Shown here one piece after another: positions 1-8,116 of a stretch of 64,000 nucleotides of DNA (position 1 is its first letter; each line of letters begins with the position of its first letter). The position numbers and the translations under genes are program-made. The DNA is from Bacillota bacterium. Its GTDB lineage: Bacteria; Bacillota; UBA4882; UBA8346. Location of the stretch: contig JAEZJQ010000129.1 in assembly GCA_023436305.1 (NCBI GenBank), positions 1 to 64,000 on the forward strand. The letters run 5' to 3'. The notes beneath the pieces were generated by a model, which was not told the DNA's origin, ran no database searches, and was given only the letters and a program-made list of their open reading frames with translations.

Positions 1-67
1 CATCTTCAACTGTTTTAAGCCCTTTTTCTTTGACAATTTGTTTTAATAGGTTTTTATCCAGTTCCAT
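1..67 (-). CDS. N-terminal fragment of a probable IS256-family (MULE-type) transposase, running off the window
   Basis: The minus strand has ATG at 67 preceded by a good ribosome-binding site (AAGGAGG). Twenty-two residues are readable, beginning MELDKNLLKQIVKEKGLK and continuing TVED before the window ends. From memory of the family, this N-terminus (a short helix, then KEKGLKTVEDL-like text) resembles IS256-type transposases, DDE enzymes that move the element by a copy-out mechanism. The sequence just upstream looks like an IS256-type terminal repeat, which supports the call. The catalytic residues lie outside the window, so intactness is unknown. Other transposase families, or an unrelated protein, cannot be excluded from so few residues. 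Confidence 0.55.
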   Translation of the reverse strand, partial: MELDKNLLKQIVKEKGLKTVED

Positions 68-129
68 CTGTATCCTCCTTGTTTTTTATATCGGCAAGGA
101 GTTTACACAAATTATTTTACACACTCCGA
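68..129 (-). mobile_element. Probable terminal region of an IS256-family insertion sequence
   Basis: Between the transposase start and about 129 lies GGAGTGTGTAAAATAATT followed by TGTGTAAACTCC (minus-strand reading). It carries two copies of TGTGTAAA and ends in GGAGT/ACTCC. Ends rich in GTGTAAA are typical of IS256-family elements (family knowledge). The exact outer boundary and target duplication cannot be fixed because the other end is outside the window. Confidence 0.45.
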
Positions 130-244
130 TTTTATGCCAATTCTTCAATATTGATAAGGCATATGAATTTTTCAGTAAGATCCTAATGAAATAATTGTTA
201 TTTAACTCATCTGCCGTAATCAAAATCACCATCGCTTTTTCTCC

Positions 245-290
245 AATATCAAAACGGGGTTGCCGCAAAAGACAGCCCCGTTTTGATATT
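245..290 (-). terminator. Long perfect hairpin downstream of the CBM3-deacetylase gene
   Basis: AATATCAAAACGGGG (245-259) and CCCCGTTTTGATATT (276-290) form a 15-bp perfect stem, extended inward by TTG/CAG with one wobble pair. It begins about 55 bases after the deacetylase stop codon on the minus strand. No U-run follows the stem, so it may be a transcript-end stabiliser or processing hairpin rather than a textbook intrinsic terminator. Confidence 0.6.
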
Positions 291-345
291 CAACTTTTAA
301 TTACGATACGATGTAACCATCCATATTAAAATATTGTCATAATGC

Positions 346-2520
346 TCAGGGCGATATGGTGAGTGACCCCGTATCCAACGAAATCTCATAATAACCGTGG
401 CCATCCCAATTCAGTACCGCGCCGTTTTGTTTGAGCGTTCCTCCGGTAACCTTGACCCGCAGGTACTTGCCGGTGGGGAAATGCGCGGGCAAAGTCCAGG
501 TATAGATCATATCCGTGCCGGAGGTGGTGGGGGTAAGCGTTAAAAATAGCTTTTGCGCGCGCCAATATGCGCAAATGTTACAGACCGTATCCATCCACAT
601 GTCGCCGTAAGCCTTGATCGCATTCACACTGCTGGTGAACTCCCCAATATCCACCGGCTGGTAATCGCTGTCGGAGAACCCATGGAACAGCATAATCTGC
701 CAATTCCCCAAACTGCGGGCGGAAAGGATGGGACTGTTAATATTGGCGGCCAAAGCGCCCGTCGCCGGACAGTTACAAAGCAGGTTGAACGGGTCCGTAC
801 TGTCATTCGGCGCAATCGAGCCCCCCCAGACGCCCCGGTTCGCCAGGAACCTGGACTGAGCATAAGTCGCGTAGCTCATGTCACCGTATGGCGCTGCCAT
901 GGTGTAGGGCGTTACGCCAAAGGTCTGCTGGATAAAGGTCGTACATGTATCGATCTCACTATCCGAAGCTGTTGACGCATGAGTTTGGGTATGATTGCCA
1001 AGTTCATGGCCGTCTTTGACCGCCTGTGCCCAAATGTTGTTCGCCGCTTCGGGCCTGTTCGTGGTGAGATAGAAAGTCATGGGTACGCCCAACGCGTTCA
1101 GTTCCGCGTAATGATCGATCTGGGACTGGTTGGCGTCGTCGAAGGTATAAGAAACCGCGCCGGTAAAGCCCGCCCAGTTGACTACACTCAGTCCTCCCTG
1201 AGCGCCTATCGGCCGGGGAACGCTGCTGTTGCCGGGAGGGATCGGCAGACCCGAGGGACCAATGGTCGGAGTCGGTGAAAAAATAACTGGTGTTGCCGTC
1301 GGGGCCGGGGTTATGTTTGCTTGGGGTTCGGTCCCAAATGCCAAAGTACCTCTTACATAACCGGTGACATTGGTATTTTGACCGTAAGCCGTCAGCCCGG
1401 AATTAAAGGAATAATCGTTGCTCTGGGAAAAACTTGCATAGTTGGTCTTAAAAATCCGTATTTGAATATCCCCGGTGCTTGCCCCGGCGGCCAAACTACC
1501 CGCTCCGCTTGCGAAACCCAGTTCAAAATAAGTATTGGCGGTAGTCGCGGTGCTCGACATTTTTACAAAAGTTCCCGTAATATTACTGGAACCAATCTGC
1601 GCATAGTCGCAGGAAAATGTTTGCGTCTGAGTCCCATCACTTGTATACCAGTACCGAACCTTGACCGTGTAAAGATTAATCGTGGTGGCGCCGTTATTCT
1701 TTACTTGGACACCGAAACTGATTGAACCCACCGTTGCATTGGTATCATTGCATTTATAGAGTACCATAATTGTGCCGGGATTGCCCGTCGGTGTTGCCGT
1801 TGCCAGAGTTGCGGTCGGTGTCGGCGTGGTAGTTGCCGGAGGTACGGTCGGTGTCGGGGTTGCCGTACTGGTCGGCGTTGGCGTCGGGGTTGCCGTTAAA
1901 GTAGGCGTCGGCGTCACCGTAGGTGACGAGGTAACTGTGCCTGTCGGCGCGGGAGTGCTTCCGCCCGGCTCGGTTCCCCATTGCAAGTTTCCCGAAACAT
2001 AAGCCGTTACATAATTCCAATCAACCAAACTCGTGGCTGACGAGTTCGATGAATAATCACCGGTTTGGGTATAATTGGTCCAATCCGTTTTGGCAAACCG
2101 CGACTGGATGTCCACGGTTGCTCCGGCGGCCAAAGAACCCGCCACGCTGGTAAAACCTATCTCCAGGTAATAGTCGGCGCCAGAGACCACCGTACCCATT
2201 TTGACAAAATTACCTGTTATATTTGAGGTTTTAACCGTATTGCCAGGGTTCATCACCGCATAGTCACAGTAGTAATTTTGGGCTTTGTCGCCATCGATTG
2301 TGTAATAATACCGGATGGTCACCGTGGACAGGCTGATGGCCACCGTGCCCTGGTTGGTTAATCGAATCACCGGACTAACGGAATTGGTGGTGGTGGCGGT
2401 ACTGGAATTGTACATCTGGACTTTCAGCGACCCCGCGGCGGATGCAACGTCCATAGTGGATGTAAATGAAATACATACGAATGCGATGATCAATAAAAAA
2501 ATTATGATGCTTCTTTTCAC
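346..2520 (-). CDS. Secreted CBM3-CBM3-polysaccharide deacetylase (CE4/NodB type)
   Basis: 724 residues. Signal peptide about 1-28, CBM3 cellulose-binding module 30-183, a Pro/Thr linker of PTPT and TATP units, a second CBM3 about 250-397, a short linker, then a NodB-type deacetylase from about 440. In the catalytic domain the metal-site motif TFDD lies near residue 457 and NHTQTH near 507; the usual RPPxG motif reads APYGD near 540. CE4 enzymes remove acetyl groups from xylan, chitin or peptidoglycan. Two cellulose-binding modules make plant acetylxylan the likeliest substrate (inference). The start is GTG, with GGAAGGA nine bases upstream. The gene is flanked by hairpins on both sides, so it is probably monocistronic. 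Its N-terminal half is almost identical in DNA to the next gene. Confidence 0.88.
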   Translation of the reverse strand: MKRSIIIFLLIIAFVCISFTSTMDVASAAGSLKVQMYNSSTATTTNSVSPVIRLTNQGTVAISLSTVTIRYYYTIDGDKAQNYYCDYAVMNPGNTVKTSNITGNFVKMGTVVSGADYYLEIGFTSVAGSLAAGATVDIQSRFAKTDWTNYTQTGDYSSNSSATSLVDWNYVTAYVSGNLQWGTEPGGSTPAPTGTVTSSPTVTPTPTLTATPTPTPTSTATPTPTVPPATTTPTPTATLATATPTGNPGTIMVLYKCNDTNATVGSISFGVQVKNNGATTINLYTVKVRYWYTSDGTQTQTFSCDYAQIGSSNITGTFVKMSSTATTANTYFELGFASGAGSLAAGASTGDIQIRIFKTNYASFSQSNDYSFNSGLTAYGQNTNVTGYVRGTLAFGTEPQANITPAPTATPVIFSPTPTIGPSGLPIPPGNSSVPRPIGAQGGLSVVNWAGFTGAVSYTFDDANQSQIDHYAELNALGVPMTFYLTTNRPEAANNIWAQAVKDGHELGNHTQTHASTASDSEIDTCTTFIQQTFGVTPYTMAAPYGDMSYATYAQSRFLANRGVWGGSIAPNDSTDPFNLLCNCPATGALAANINSPILSARSLGNWQIMLFHGFSDSDYQPVDIGEFTSSVNAIKAYGDMWMDTVCNICAYWRAQKLFLTLTPTTSGTDMIYTWTLPAHFPTGKYLRVKVTGGTLKQNGAVLNWDGHGYYEISLDTGSLTISP
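1320..2440 (-). repeat. CBM3-linker-CBM3 cassette, copy A of a paralogous duplication
   Basis: This block, coding for both CBM3 modules and the Pro/Thr linker, matches 3657-4770 with only scattered substitutions and small linker-length differences. By eye, long runs such as 1960-2060 against 4300-4400 differ at only a few bases. This implies a recent tandem duplication or gene conversion. Confidence 0.8.
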
Positions 2521-2586
2521 TAAATTTTTCCTTCCTTCAATGAATTCTTCTCCGAAATTCTTTTTTAATGAATAAGCATTGATTTT

Positions 2587-2623
2587 AAAAGCAACTTAAT
2601 ATGGTGCATATCAAGTTGCTTTT
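2587..2623 (-). terminator. Hairpin terminator after the first CE2 esterase gene
   Basis: AAAAGCAACTT (2587-2597) and AAGTTGCTTTT (2613-2623) form an 11-bp stem with a partly paired loop. On the minus strand the stem ends in GCTTTTAAAAT, so the U-run is inside the descending arm. It starts 24 bases past the esterase stop codon. Confidence 0.7.
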
Positions 2624-2646
2624 ATAATTCTAATTATGCCTTTACA

Positions 2647-4854
2647 TTACCAGCCTAAATCGGTCTTTATCTGTTGGGTAAGTTGAGTTGCCATCTGGGC
2701 ATGGGTGGCCACGGAAGGATGGTAATCTTCGCCATAACCAAGCGTTCCATCCTGTATCGGAAATTCGATGAAGTGGATTTTGGTATCCCCGGCGGTATTC
2801 AACTGATTCACCACCGTGGTGATGTAATCCCGGGCACTGGTCAAACTATCCCAGCTTAACATGGGCCCCAAAGCGCAGTAAATGTGCGCGCCGGAATATT
2901 GGTTTCGGATCTGCTTTACAAAATTGGAATATCCCGTGGTAAAGGCAGTTTTATCCGGTATCGCGACGCTGAAGTCATTGGTGCATAGATTGATGACCAC
3001 CACTTGCGGAATCCATTGGCTGGGATCCCATAACGTCGTGGTATCCCAAGGTAATATCCGAGAATATACCACAGGAAACAGATCCGTGGTATCTCCGCCA
3101 TAATTGCTGATGACTCCTTTGCCCGACCAGGCGGTCGTAAACTGATCCGCGCCTAAAGCCCGGGCGGTTACCGCACCATAGGCCAGGTAAGCATTTTCAT
3201 TTTGAGTGGTAAAATGTTGACTTGCGCTGGTCCCTTCATTGCCATAGCCGCAGGTGATGGAGTCGCCGATAAATTCGATCCGCCTTGAAGATAGGCTCGG
3301 CGGCGGCAGTAATTCACCATTTTCCACCGTAAAACCTCTGAATTGGACATCCCCAACCCAAGCTTCCGTTCTTCGTATAAACTCAATGGTATGGGTTCCG
3401 GGGACAAGCCCTGAAGCTAAAGTCACAGACCCGGACGTGTCGGATGAGACATTGACCGGCGTCCGGACTACACCGTCAATCACTACATTATACCAATTAT
3501 CACCGGTGGAAACCAGGTTGGCGCTGATACCGGTTCCCGTGAAATTCGCCTTGATAGTCGTCGCGCTCCAGGCGGACTTGGGTCCTGCCGGATCACTGGT
3601 ATTAAAGCGGCCAATGTACAGGACATTCGGATTCGGAGTGCCGAGGGGGGCTACGTAGGGTTCGGTCCCAAATGCCAAAGCGCCGCTTACATAACCGGTG
3701 ACATTGGTATTTTGACCGTAAGCCGTCAGCCCAGAGTTAAAGGAATAATCGTTGCTCTGAGAAAAACTTGCATAGTTGGTCTTATAAAACCGGATTTGAA
3801 TATCCCCGGTGCTTGCGCCGGCGGCCAAACTACCCGCTCCGCTTGCGAAGCCCATTTCCAAATAATAATTCGCGGTAGTCGCGCTGTTCGTCATTCTTAC
3901 AAAAGTTCCCGTAATATTGCCGGAACCAATCCGCGCATAGTCGCAGGAAAATGTTTGCGTCTGAGACCCATCAATCGTATACCAGTACCGAACCTTGACC
4001 GTGGAAAGGTCAAGCGCGACAGCGCCGTTATTCTTTACTTGAACACTGAAGCTAATTGAGCCCGCAGTTGCATTGGTATCACCGCATTTATAGAGTACTG
4101 TAATTGCGCCGGGATTGCCCGTCGGTGTTGCCGTTGCCGGAGGTGCGGTCGATGTCGGCGTGACAGTTGCCGGAGGTATGGTCGGTGTCGGGGTGGCCAT
4201 TAAAGTAGGCGTTGGCGTCGGGGTTGCCGTTAAAGTAGGCGTCGGCGTCACCGTAGGTGACGAGGTAACTGTGCCTGTCGGCGCGGGAGTGCTTCCGCCC
4301 GGTTCGGTTCCCCATTGCAAGTTTCCCGAAAGATAAGCCGTTACATAATTCCAATCAACCAAACTCGTGGCTGACGAGTTCAATGAATAATCACCGGTTT
4401 GGGTATAATTGGTCCAATCCGTTTTGGCAAACCGCGACTGGATGTCCACGGTTGCTCCGGCGGCCAAAGAACCCGCCGCGCTGGTAAAACCTATCTCCAG
4501 GTAATAGTCGGCGCCAGAGACCGCCGTACCCATTTTGACAAAATTACCCGTTATATTTGAGGTTTTCACCGTATTGCCGGGGTTCATCACCGCATAGTCA
4601 CAATAGTAATTCTGGGCTTTATCTCCATCAATTGTGTAATAATACCGGATGGTCACCGTGGACAGGCTGACGGCCACCGTTCCCTGGTTGATTAATCGAA
4701 TCACCGGACTAATGGAATTGGTGGTGGCGGCGGTACTGGAATTGTACATCTGGACTTTCAGCGACCCTGCGGCGGATGTAATATTGATGGGCAACATCAC
4801 CGAAAAACTTAACAGGGCGACGGTCAATAAAAAAATCACTATTCGTTTTCTCAT
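2647..4854 (-). CDS. Secreted CBM3-CBM3-carbohydrate esterase family 2 (SGNH) protein
   Basis: 735 residues. Signal peptide 1-29, CBM3 30-183, Pro/Thr linker, second CBM3 about 250-400, then from about 409 a jelly-roll lead-in (LYIGRFNTSDPAGPKSAW) and an SGNH hydrolase. The catalytic Ser is in GDSITCGYG near 527, NLCTND near 621 is the block-III-like Asn motif, and DYHPS near 708 supplies Asp and His. A beta-sandwich followed by an SGNH fold is the architecture of CE2 acetyl esterases (family knowledge), which deacetylate xylan or mannan. ATG start with AAAGGAAA upstream. The CBM half is nearly identical to the neighbouring deacetylase, while the catalytic half matches the next gene at 5049, so the gene is a mosaic of its neighbours. 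Confidence 0.9.
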   Translation of the reverse strand: MRKRIVIFLLTVALLSFSVMLPINITSAAGSLKVQMYNSSTAATTNSISPVIRLINQGTVAVSLSTVTIRYYYTIDGDKAQNYYCDYAVMNPGNTVKTSNITGNFVKMGTAVSGADYYLEIGFTSAAGSLAAGATVDIQSRFAKTDWTNYTQTGDYSLNSSATSLVDWNYVTAYLSGNLQWGTEPGGSTPAPTGTVTSSPTVTPTPTLTATPTPTPTLMATPTPTIPPATVTPTSTAPPATATPTGNPGAITVLYKCGDTNATAGSISFSVQVKNNGAVALDLSTVKVRYWYTIDGSQTQTFSCDYARIGSGNITGTFVRMTNSATTANYYLEMGFASGAGSLAAGASTGDIQIRFYKTNYASFSQSNDYSFNSGLTAYGQNTNVTGYVSGALAFGTEPYVAPLGTPNPNVLYIGRFNTSDPAGPKSAWSATTIKANFTGTGISANLVSTGDNWYNVVIDGVVRTPVNVSSDTSGSVTLASGLVPGTHTIEFIRRTEAWVGDVQFRGFTVENGELLPPPSLSSRRIEFIGDSITCGYGNEGTSASQHFTTQNENAYLAYGAVTARALGADQFTTAWSGKGVISNYGGDTTDLFPVVYSRILPWDTTTLWDPSQWIPQVVVINLCTNDFSVAIPDKTAFTTGYSNFVKQIRNQYSGAHIYCALGPMLSWDSLTSARDYITTVVNQLNTAGDTKIHFIEFPIQDGTLGYGEDYHPSVATHAQMATQLTQQIKTDLGW
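3657..4770 (-). repeat. CBM3-linker-CBM3 cassette, copy B of a paralogous duplication
   Basis: Partner of the block at 1320-2440. Similarity stops sharply at the module boundary near 3655, where the catalytic domains differ (CE4 in one gene, CE2 in the other). This is the expected footprint of domain swapping by recombination within linkers. Confidence 0.8.
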
Positions 4855-4931
4855 AAAAATTTCCTTTCCAAAAACCGATTTTTCAAAATTTGCATTTAAA
4901 TAAATACGAATTGATGCAAATTTGTCTTTTT

Positions 4932-4976
4932 AATACTAAGTTGCCTCCACTCTATATTTAGAGGCAACTTAGTATT
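4932..4976 (-). terminator. 16-bp perfect hairpin after the second CE2 esterase gene
   Basis: AATACTAAGTTGCCTC (4932-4947) pairs perfectly with GAGGCAACTTAGTATT (4961-4976) around a 13-base loop, 73 bases past the stop of the downstream esterase. It lacks a U-run on either strand but is very stable. It could end or protect the transcript. Confidence 0.6.
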
Positions 4977-5048
4977 CATGCTTGAAAATTCTCTTTTTTC
5001 GGTCCGGCCAAGTTTAATCCGTTAAAATTCGCGCGTAGCCGTCTTTCT

Positions 5049-6740
5049 TTACCAGCCCAAATCGGTCTTTATCTGTTGGACAAGCTCATTGGCCATCTGG
5101 GCATGGGTGGCGACCGAAGGATGCCAATCCTCACCATAGCCCAGCGATCCATCCTGCATCGGAAATTCGATGAAGTGGATTTTGGAATCACCGGCGGATT
5201 TAAGCTGATTGACCACTGTATTAATGAAATCCCGCGCATTGGTGAGATTATCACCGTTTAACATCGGCCCTACGGCACAGTAAATATGAGCGTCGCTATA
5301 TTGGCTCCGGAGCTGATTCACAAATTTTGCATAAGTGGTGGTAAAGGTGGTCTTGTCAGGTACACCGATGCTGAAGTCGTTGGTGCATAGATTGATGACC
5401 ACCACTTGCGGAATCCACTGGCTGGGATTCCAGGTTAAAGTGGTGTTATACGGCAGAATACGCGGATAAATCTGTGGCATCATCTCGTTGGTATCCCCGC
5501 CGTAATTGCGGATCACTCCTTTGCCCGACCATGAAACCGTGATCTGATCCGCGCCCAAAGCCCGGGCAGCGACCGAACCATAAGCCAGGTAAGCATTCTC
5601 ATTTTTGGTGGTAAAGTTTTGATATTGGCTGGTTCCTTCATTTCCATACCCACAGGTAATGGAGTCTCCGATAAATTCGATACGCCTTGTGGAAGCGCTC
5701 GGCGGCGCCAGTAAATTACCCCCTGTTACGGTAAAGCCTTTAAATTGTACATCCCCCACCCACGCTTCCGTTCTTCTTACAAACTCAATGGTATGGGTTC
5801 CGGAAGTAAGCCCCGAAGCTAAAGTCACAGAACCATTCGTGCCTGATGGGATATTGACCGGCGTCTTGACTATGCCGTCAATAATTACATTATACCAATT
5901 ATCGCCGGTGGAAACCAGGTTTGCACTGATACCGGTTCCCGTAAAATTAGCCTTGATGGTGGTCGCGCTCCAGGCAGACTTGGGTCCCGCCGGGTCGCTG
6001 GTATCAAAACGGCCGATGAACAAGGCGTTAGAACTGGGACTGGTCGTGGTTGTGGCTGTCGGTGTGGCTGTTGTCACCGGCGTTGGGGTTGGTGTTACGG
6101 TCGGTGTTGGAGTGGCGGTACTTGCACCAGTCGGAGTAGGTGTTCGGGCTACTGTTGCGGTTGGATTGGCCGTGCTTCCGCCCGGTTCAGTTCCCCATTG
6201 CAAGTTTCCTGAAACGTATGCCGTTACATTCGTCCAATCAACGAAACTGGTGGCTGATGAATTAAATGAATAATCACCGGTTTGGGTGTAATTTGTCCAA
6301 TCATTTTTAGCAAACCGCGACTGAATCTCCGCGGCAGCTCCGGCAGCCAGACTCCCCGCCCCGCTGGTAAAGCCGATCTCAAGATAATAGTCCGCTCCGG
6401 ATACCGCTGTATCCAGTTTGACAAACTTACCCGTAACATTCGAGGTAATCGCGGTATAGCTGGGACTGGTAATGGCCGCATGGTCACACCAATAATTCTG
6501 GGTTTTATCGCCATCCACCGTATAATAATACCTGATCGTCACTGTGGAAAGGTTGATGGCCGCCGAACCTTGGTTGATCAGTTTAATCACCGGACTGATG
6601 GAATTTAAGGTGGTGGCGGTGTTTGAATTATACATCTGAATTTTAAGCGACCCCGCGGCGGAAGTGATATTAAGGACGGATGTGCCTGAAATACATATCA
6701 ACGCCATGATTAATAAAAAAATAACGATTCTTCTTTTCAA
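5049..6740 (-). CDS. Secreted CBM3-carbohydrate esterase family 2 (SGNH) protein
   Basis: 563 residues. Signal peptide 1-29, one CBM3 30-185, a Thr/Pro linker to about 237, then a CE2-type beta-sandwich plus SGNH hydrolase. Motifs are GDSITCGYG near 355, NLCTND near 448 and DWHPS near 536. It is closely similar to the catalytic half of the esterase at 2647 but has a single CBM3, so it could be the parent of that mosaic or a shortened copy. The start is TTG, in a context matching the sister genes (LKRRIVIFLL-type signal peptide), with AGGAGGAAGA upstream. A 350-base non-coding leader separates it from the AraC gene. Likely role: acetyl removal from cellulose-associated hemicellulose (inference). 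Confidence 0.88.
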   Translation of the reverse strand: MKRRIVIFLLIMALICISGTSVLNITSAAGSLKIQMYNSNTATTLNSISPVIKLINQGSAAINLSTVTIRYYYTVDGDKTQNYWCDHAAITSPSYTAITSNVTGKFVKLDTAVSGADYYLEIGFTSGAGSLAAGAAAEIQSRFAKNDWTNYTQTGDYSFNSSATSFVDWTNVTAYVSGNLQWGTEPGGSTANPTATVARTPTPTGASTATPTPTVTPTPTPVTTATPTATTTTSPSSNALFIGRFDTSDPAGPKSAWSATTIKANFTGTGISANLVSTGDNWYNVIIDGIVKTPVNIPSGTNGSVTLASGLTSGTHTIEFVRRTEAWVGDVQFKGFTVTGGNLLAPPSASTRRIEFIGDSITCGYGNEGTSQYQNFTTKNENAYLAYGSVAARALGADQITVSWSGKGVIRNYGGDTNEMMPQIYPRILPYNTTLTWNPSQWIPQVVVINLCTNDFSIGVPDKTTFTTTYAKFVNQLRSQYSDAHIYCAVGPMLNGDNLTNARDFINTVVNQLKSAGDSKIHFIEFPMQDGSLGYGEDWHPSVATHAQMANELVQQIKTDLGW

Positions 6741-6883
6741 AAAAATCTTCCTCCTTATTATTTTTGCCTAAAATAGATTCTTATGCTTCAAACGCTGTCA
6801 ATCTTACACTTGGATCCATCACTCCCCCTTTCATTCCGGCGCTAATCCCATCAATAAAACCATCTCTTTATCATTATATCCAA

Positions 6884-6910
6884 GTATCATTGATATGATA
6901 TTATTGATAC
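6884..6910. promoter_or_regulatory. Candidate operator upstream of the CE2 esterase
   Basis: GTATCA (6884-6889) and TGATAC (6905-6910) form a dyad. Inside it ATTGATA occurs twice (6889-6895 and 6903-6909), 14 bases apart. It lies about 150 bases upstream of the esterase start, a plausible place for a regulator. Binding by the neighbouring AraC protein is only a guess. Confidence 0.25.
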
Positions 6911-6993
6911 CGTTCAAAAACGTGCATATTCCGCAACTTAATTGGAAATATCAGGATGCTGGCTTTTGAAAATTTTGGTTGTTGTGGATGTAA

Positions 6994-7030
6994 TAAAAAA
7001 AGCTCAAATGGTATGACCCATGTGAGCTTT
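6994..7030 (-). terminator. Intrinsic terminator of the AraC-family gene
   Basis: On the minus strand AAAGCTCACATGG pairs with CCATTTGAGCTTT (one mismatch) and runs straight into a seven-U tract. It begins about 65 bases after the AraC stop codon. Confidence 0.85.
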
Positions 7031-7094
7031 AACATATATCATATTGAAGCAAAGCTTCAATTACATAACAATTACAATCCATAGTAATTTGAAA

Positions 7095-7943
7095 TTATAT
7101 TTTTTTAAGATATTGCTTCGGGGTAACCCCCACATATTTCTTAAAAGTCCGGATAAAATGGGAGTAATTGGTGTATCCGACTCTTTCCATTACCTGGGAA
7201 ATGGGTTCGTTTTTTAACAATAATTGCTTAGCGAACATCATTCTTCGGGCAATAATATATTCCTTGATGGTATAACCGGTGGCGCTTTTAAATAGATTTC
7301 CTAAATAGTCTTTGCTTATAAAAAATTTTTGCGCCAAATGCCCGAGTGAAATATCTTCGTTACAATGAATGTTGATATAATCCAGAATGGGACTGATTCT
7401 TCCCAGCTCGGGCGTTTGATTTTGGCAATTTGAAGTATTGGATGGATAATAATAAGAGTTCACCAACAAGAGTATTTCCGCCAATAAAATTTTTTGATAA
7501 ATATCATGGCCGTATACTTTATTTTCATAGTAAAAAATGGCCTTATCAAATAAGGCGATTAGATCCTGAGCCTGTTTCGGTTCAAGGTGGACCCGATGGG
7601 AGAAACCCGGTCCCCGTTCGGTAAAACATTGTAAAAGATTAGTCTGAGGTGTGGATAGATCTCTGATGTAATGAGGCATAAAATGAATTATATAGACCTC
7701 CCGCGGCTTTTCATAAGTAATGATGCCATGATGGATATCAAATTGGTTAAATACAAATAAATCGCCTTTTTCTAGCGGATAGACGTTTTCATTAACGATA
7801 ACCCGGTAACCATCCGACAATGCGAAGTAAATCTCGAAAGAATCGTGATAATGCGCGGCTTTGGTCGTGTCGGCGTAACTTATAAGATAGCTGATATAAA
7901 AATCAGGATTAAATGGATCCTTGAACACCAAACCTGAATCCAT
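7095..7943 (-). CDS. AraC-family transcriptional regulator with N-terminal cupin-type sensor
   Basis: 282 residues. The first 170 or so look like an AraC-type cupin sensor (AHYHDSFEIYFALSDG near the N-terminus, then EKGDLFVFNQFDIHHG). The last 95 hold two helix-turn-helix motifs, including SHFIRTFKKYVGVTPKQYL, the classical AraC signature. Such proteins usually sense a sugar or related ligand and activate nearby genes for its use. Lying among four secreted esterases, it is the obvious candidate regulator of the cluster, but that is inference. ATG start with AGGTGAT upstream. It has its own terminator and is separated from both neighbours by long spacers. Confidence 0.85.
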   Translation of the reverse strand: MDSGLVFKDPFNPDFYISYLISYADTTKAAHYHDSFEIYFALSDGYRVIVNENVYPLEKGDLFVFNQFDIHHGIITYEKPREVYIIHFMPHYIRDLSTPQTNLLQCFTERGPGFSHRVHLEPKQAQDLIALFDKAIFYYENKVYGHDIYQKILLAEILLLVNSYYYPSNTSNCQNQTPELGRISPILDYINIHCNEDISLGHLAQKFFISKDYLGNLFKSATGYTIKEYIIARRMMFAKQLLLKNEPISQVMERVGYTNYSHFIRTFKKYVGVTPKQYLKKI

Positions 7944-8033
7944 AATATATCACCTGTTCCATTCTTGATAATCGCGCGCGTGCGTTAAAATATAATTCTT
8001 GATTGTGATTGCCTTGGTCCCAGTTTTTTAAAA

Positions 8034-8064
8034 ATAATCCGGCAGTTCATCACCACCGGATTAT
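8034..8064 (-). terminator. Hairpin after the SGNH-CBM3 esterase gene
   Basis: ATAATCCGG (8034-8042) pairs with CCGGATTAT (8056-8064) around a 13-base loop, 52 bases past the stop codon. On the minus strand the descending arm is followed by TTTTTAAAAAACTGG, so a short U-run is present. Confidence 0.7.
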
Positions 8065-8116
8065 CGAACGCATTGTTAAATCTTCAATCATCAATCTGTA
8101 ATCTTCGATTCATCGT

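Larger units (their letters stand above)
6741..7094. other. Intergenic region: CE2 leader, inverted repeat and AraC terminator
   Basis: No gene is seen. From right to left it holds the terminator of the AraC gene (6994-7030), an inverted repeat at 6884-6910 and the leader of the CE2 gene. A TTGACA hexamer lies on the minus strand near 6795-6800, but I could not find a well-spaced -10 partner. Confidence 0.5.

Noticed and set aside
86..268. 60-codon minus-strand reading frame in the spacer left of the first deacetylase
   Set aside because: It overlaps the insertion-sequence end, has no ribosome-binding site and resembles nothing I know.
553..1278. Two long plus-strand reading frames opposite the first deacetylase
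   Set aside because: Shadows of the coding strand. They lack ribosome-binding sites, and the minus-strand protein has clear domains.
1772..2002. Apparent tandem repeat rich in GTCGGTGTCGG-type units (also 4115-4336, 6030-6170, 8580-8720)
   Set aside because: These are the codons of Pro/Thr linkers in the CBM3 proteins, not a separate repeat array or CRISPR.
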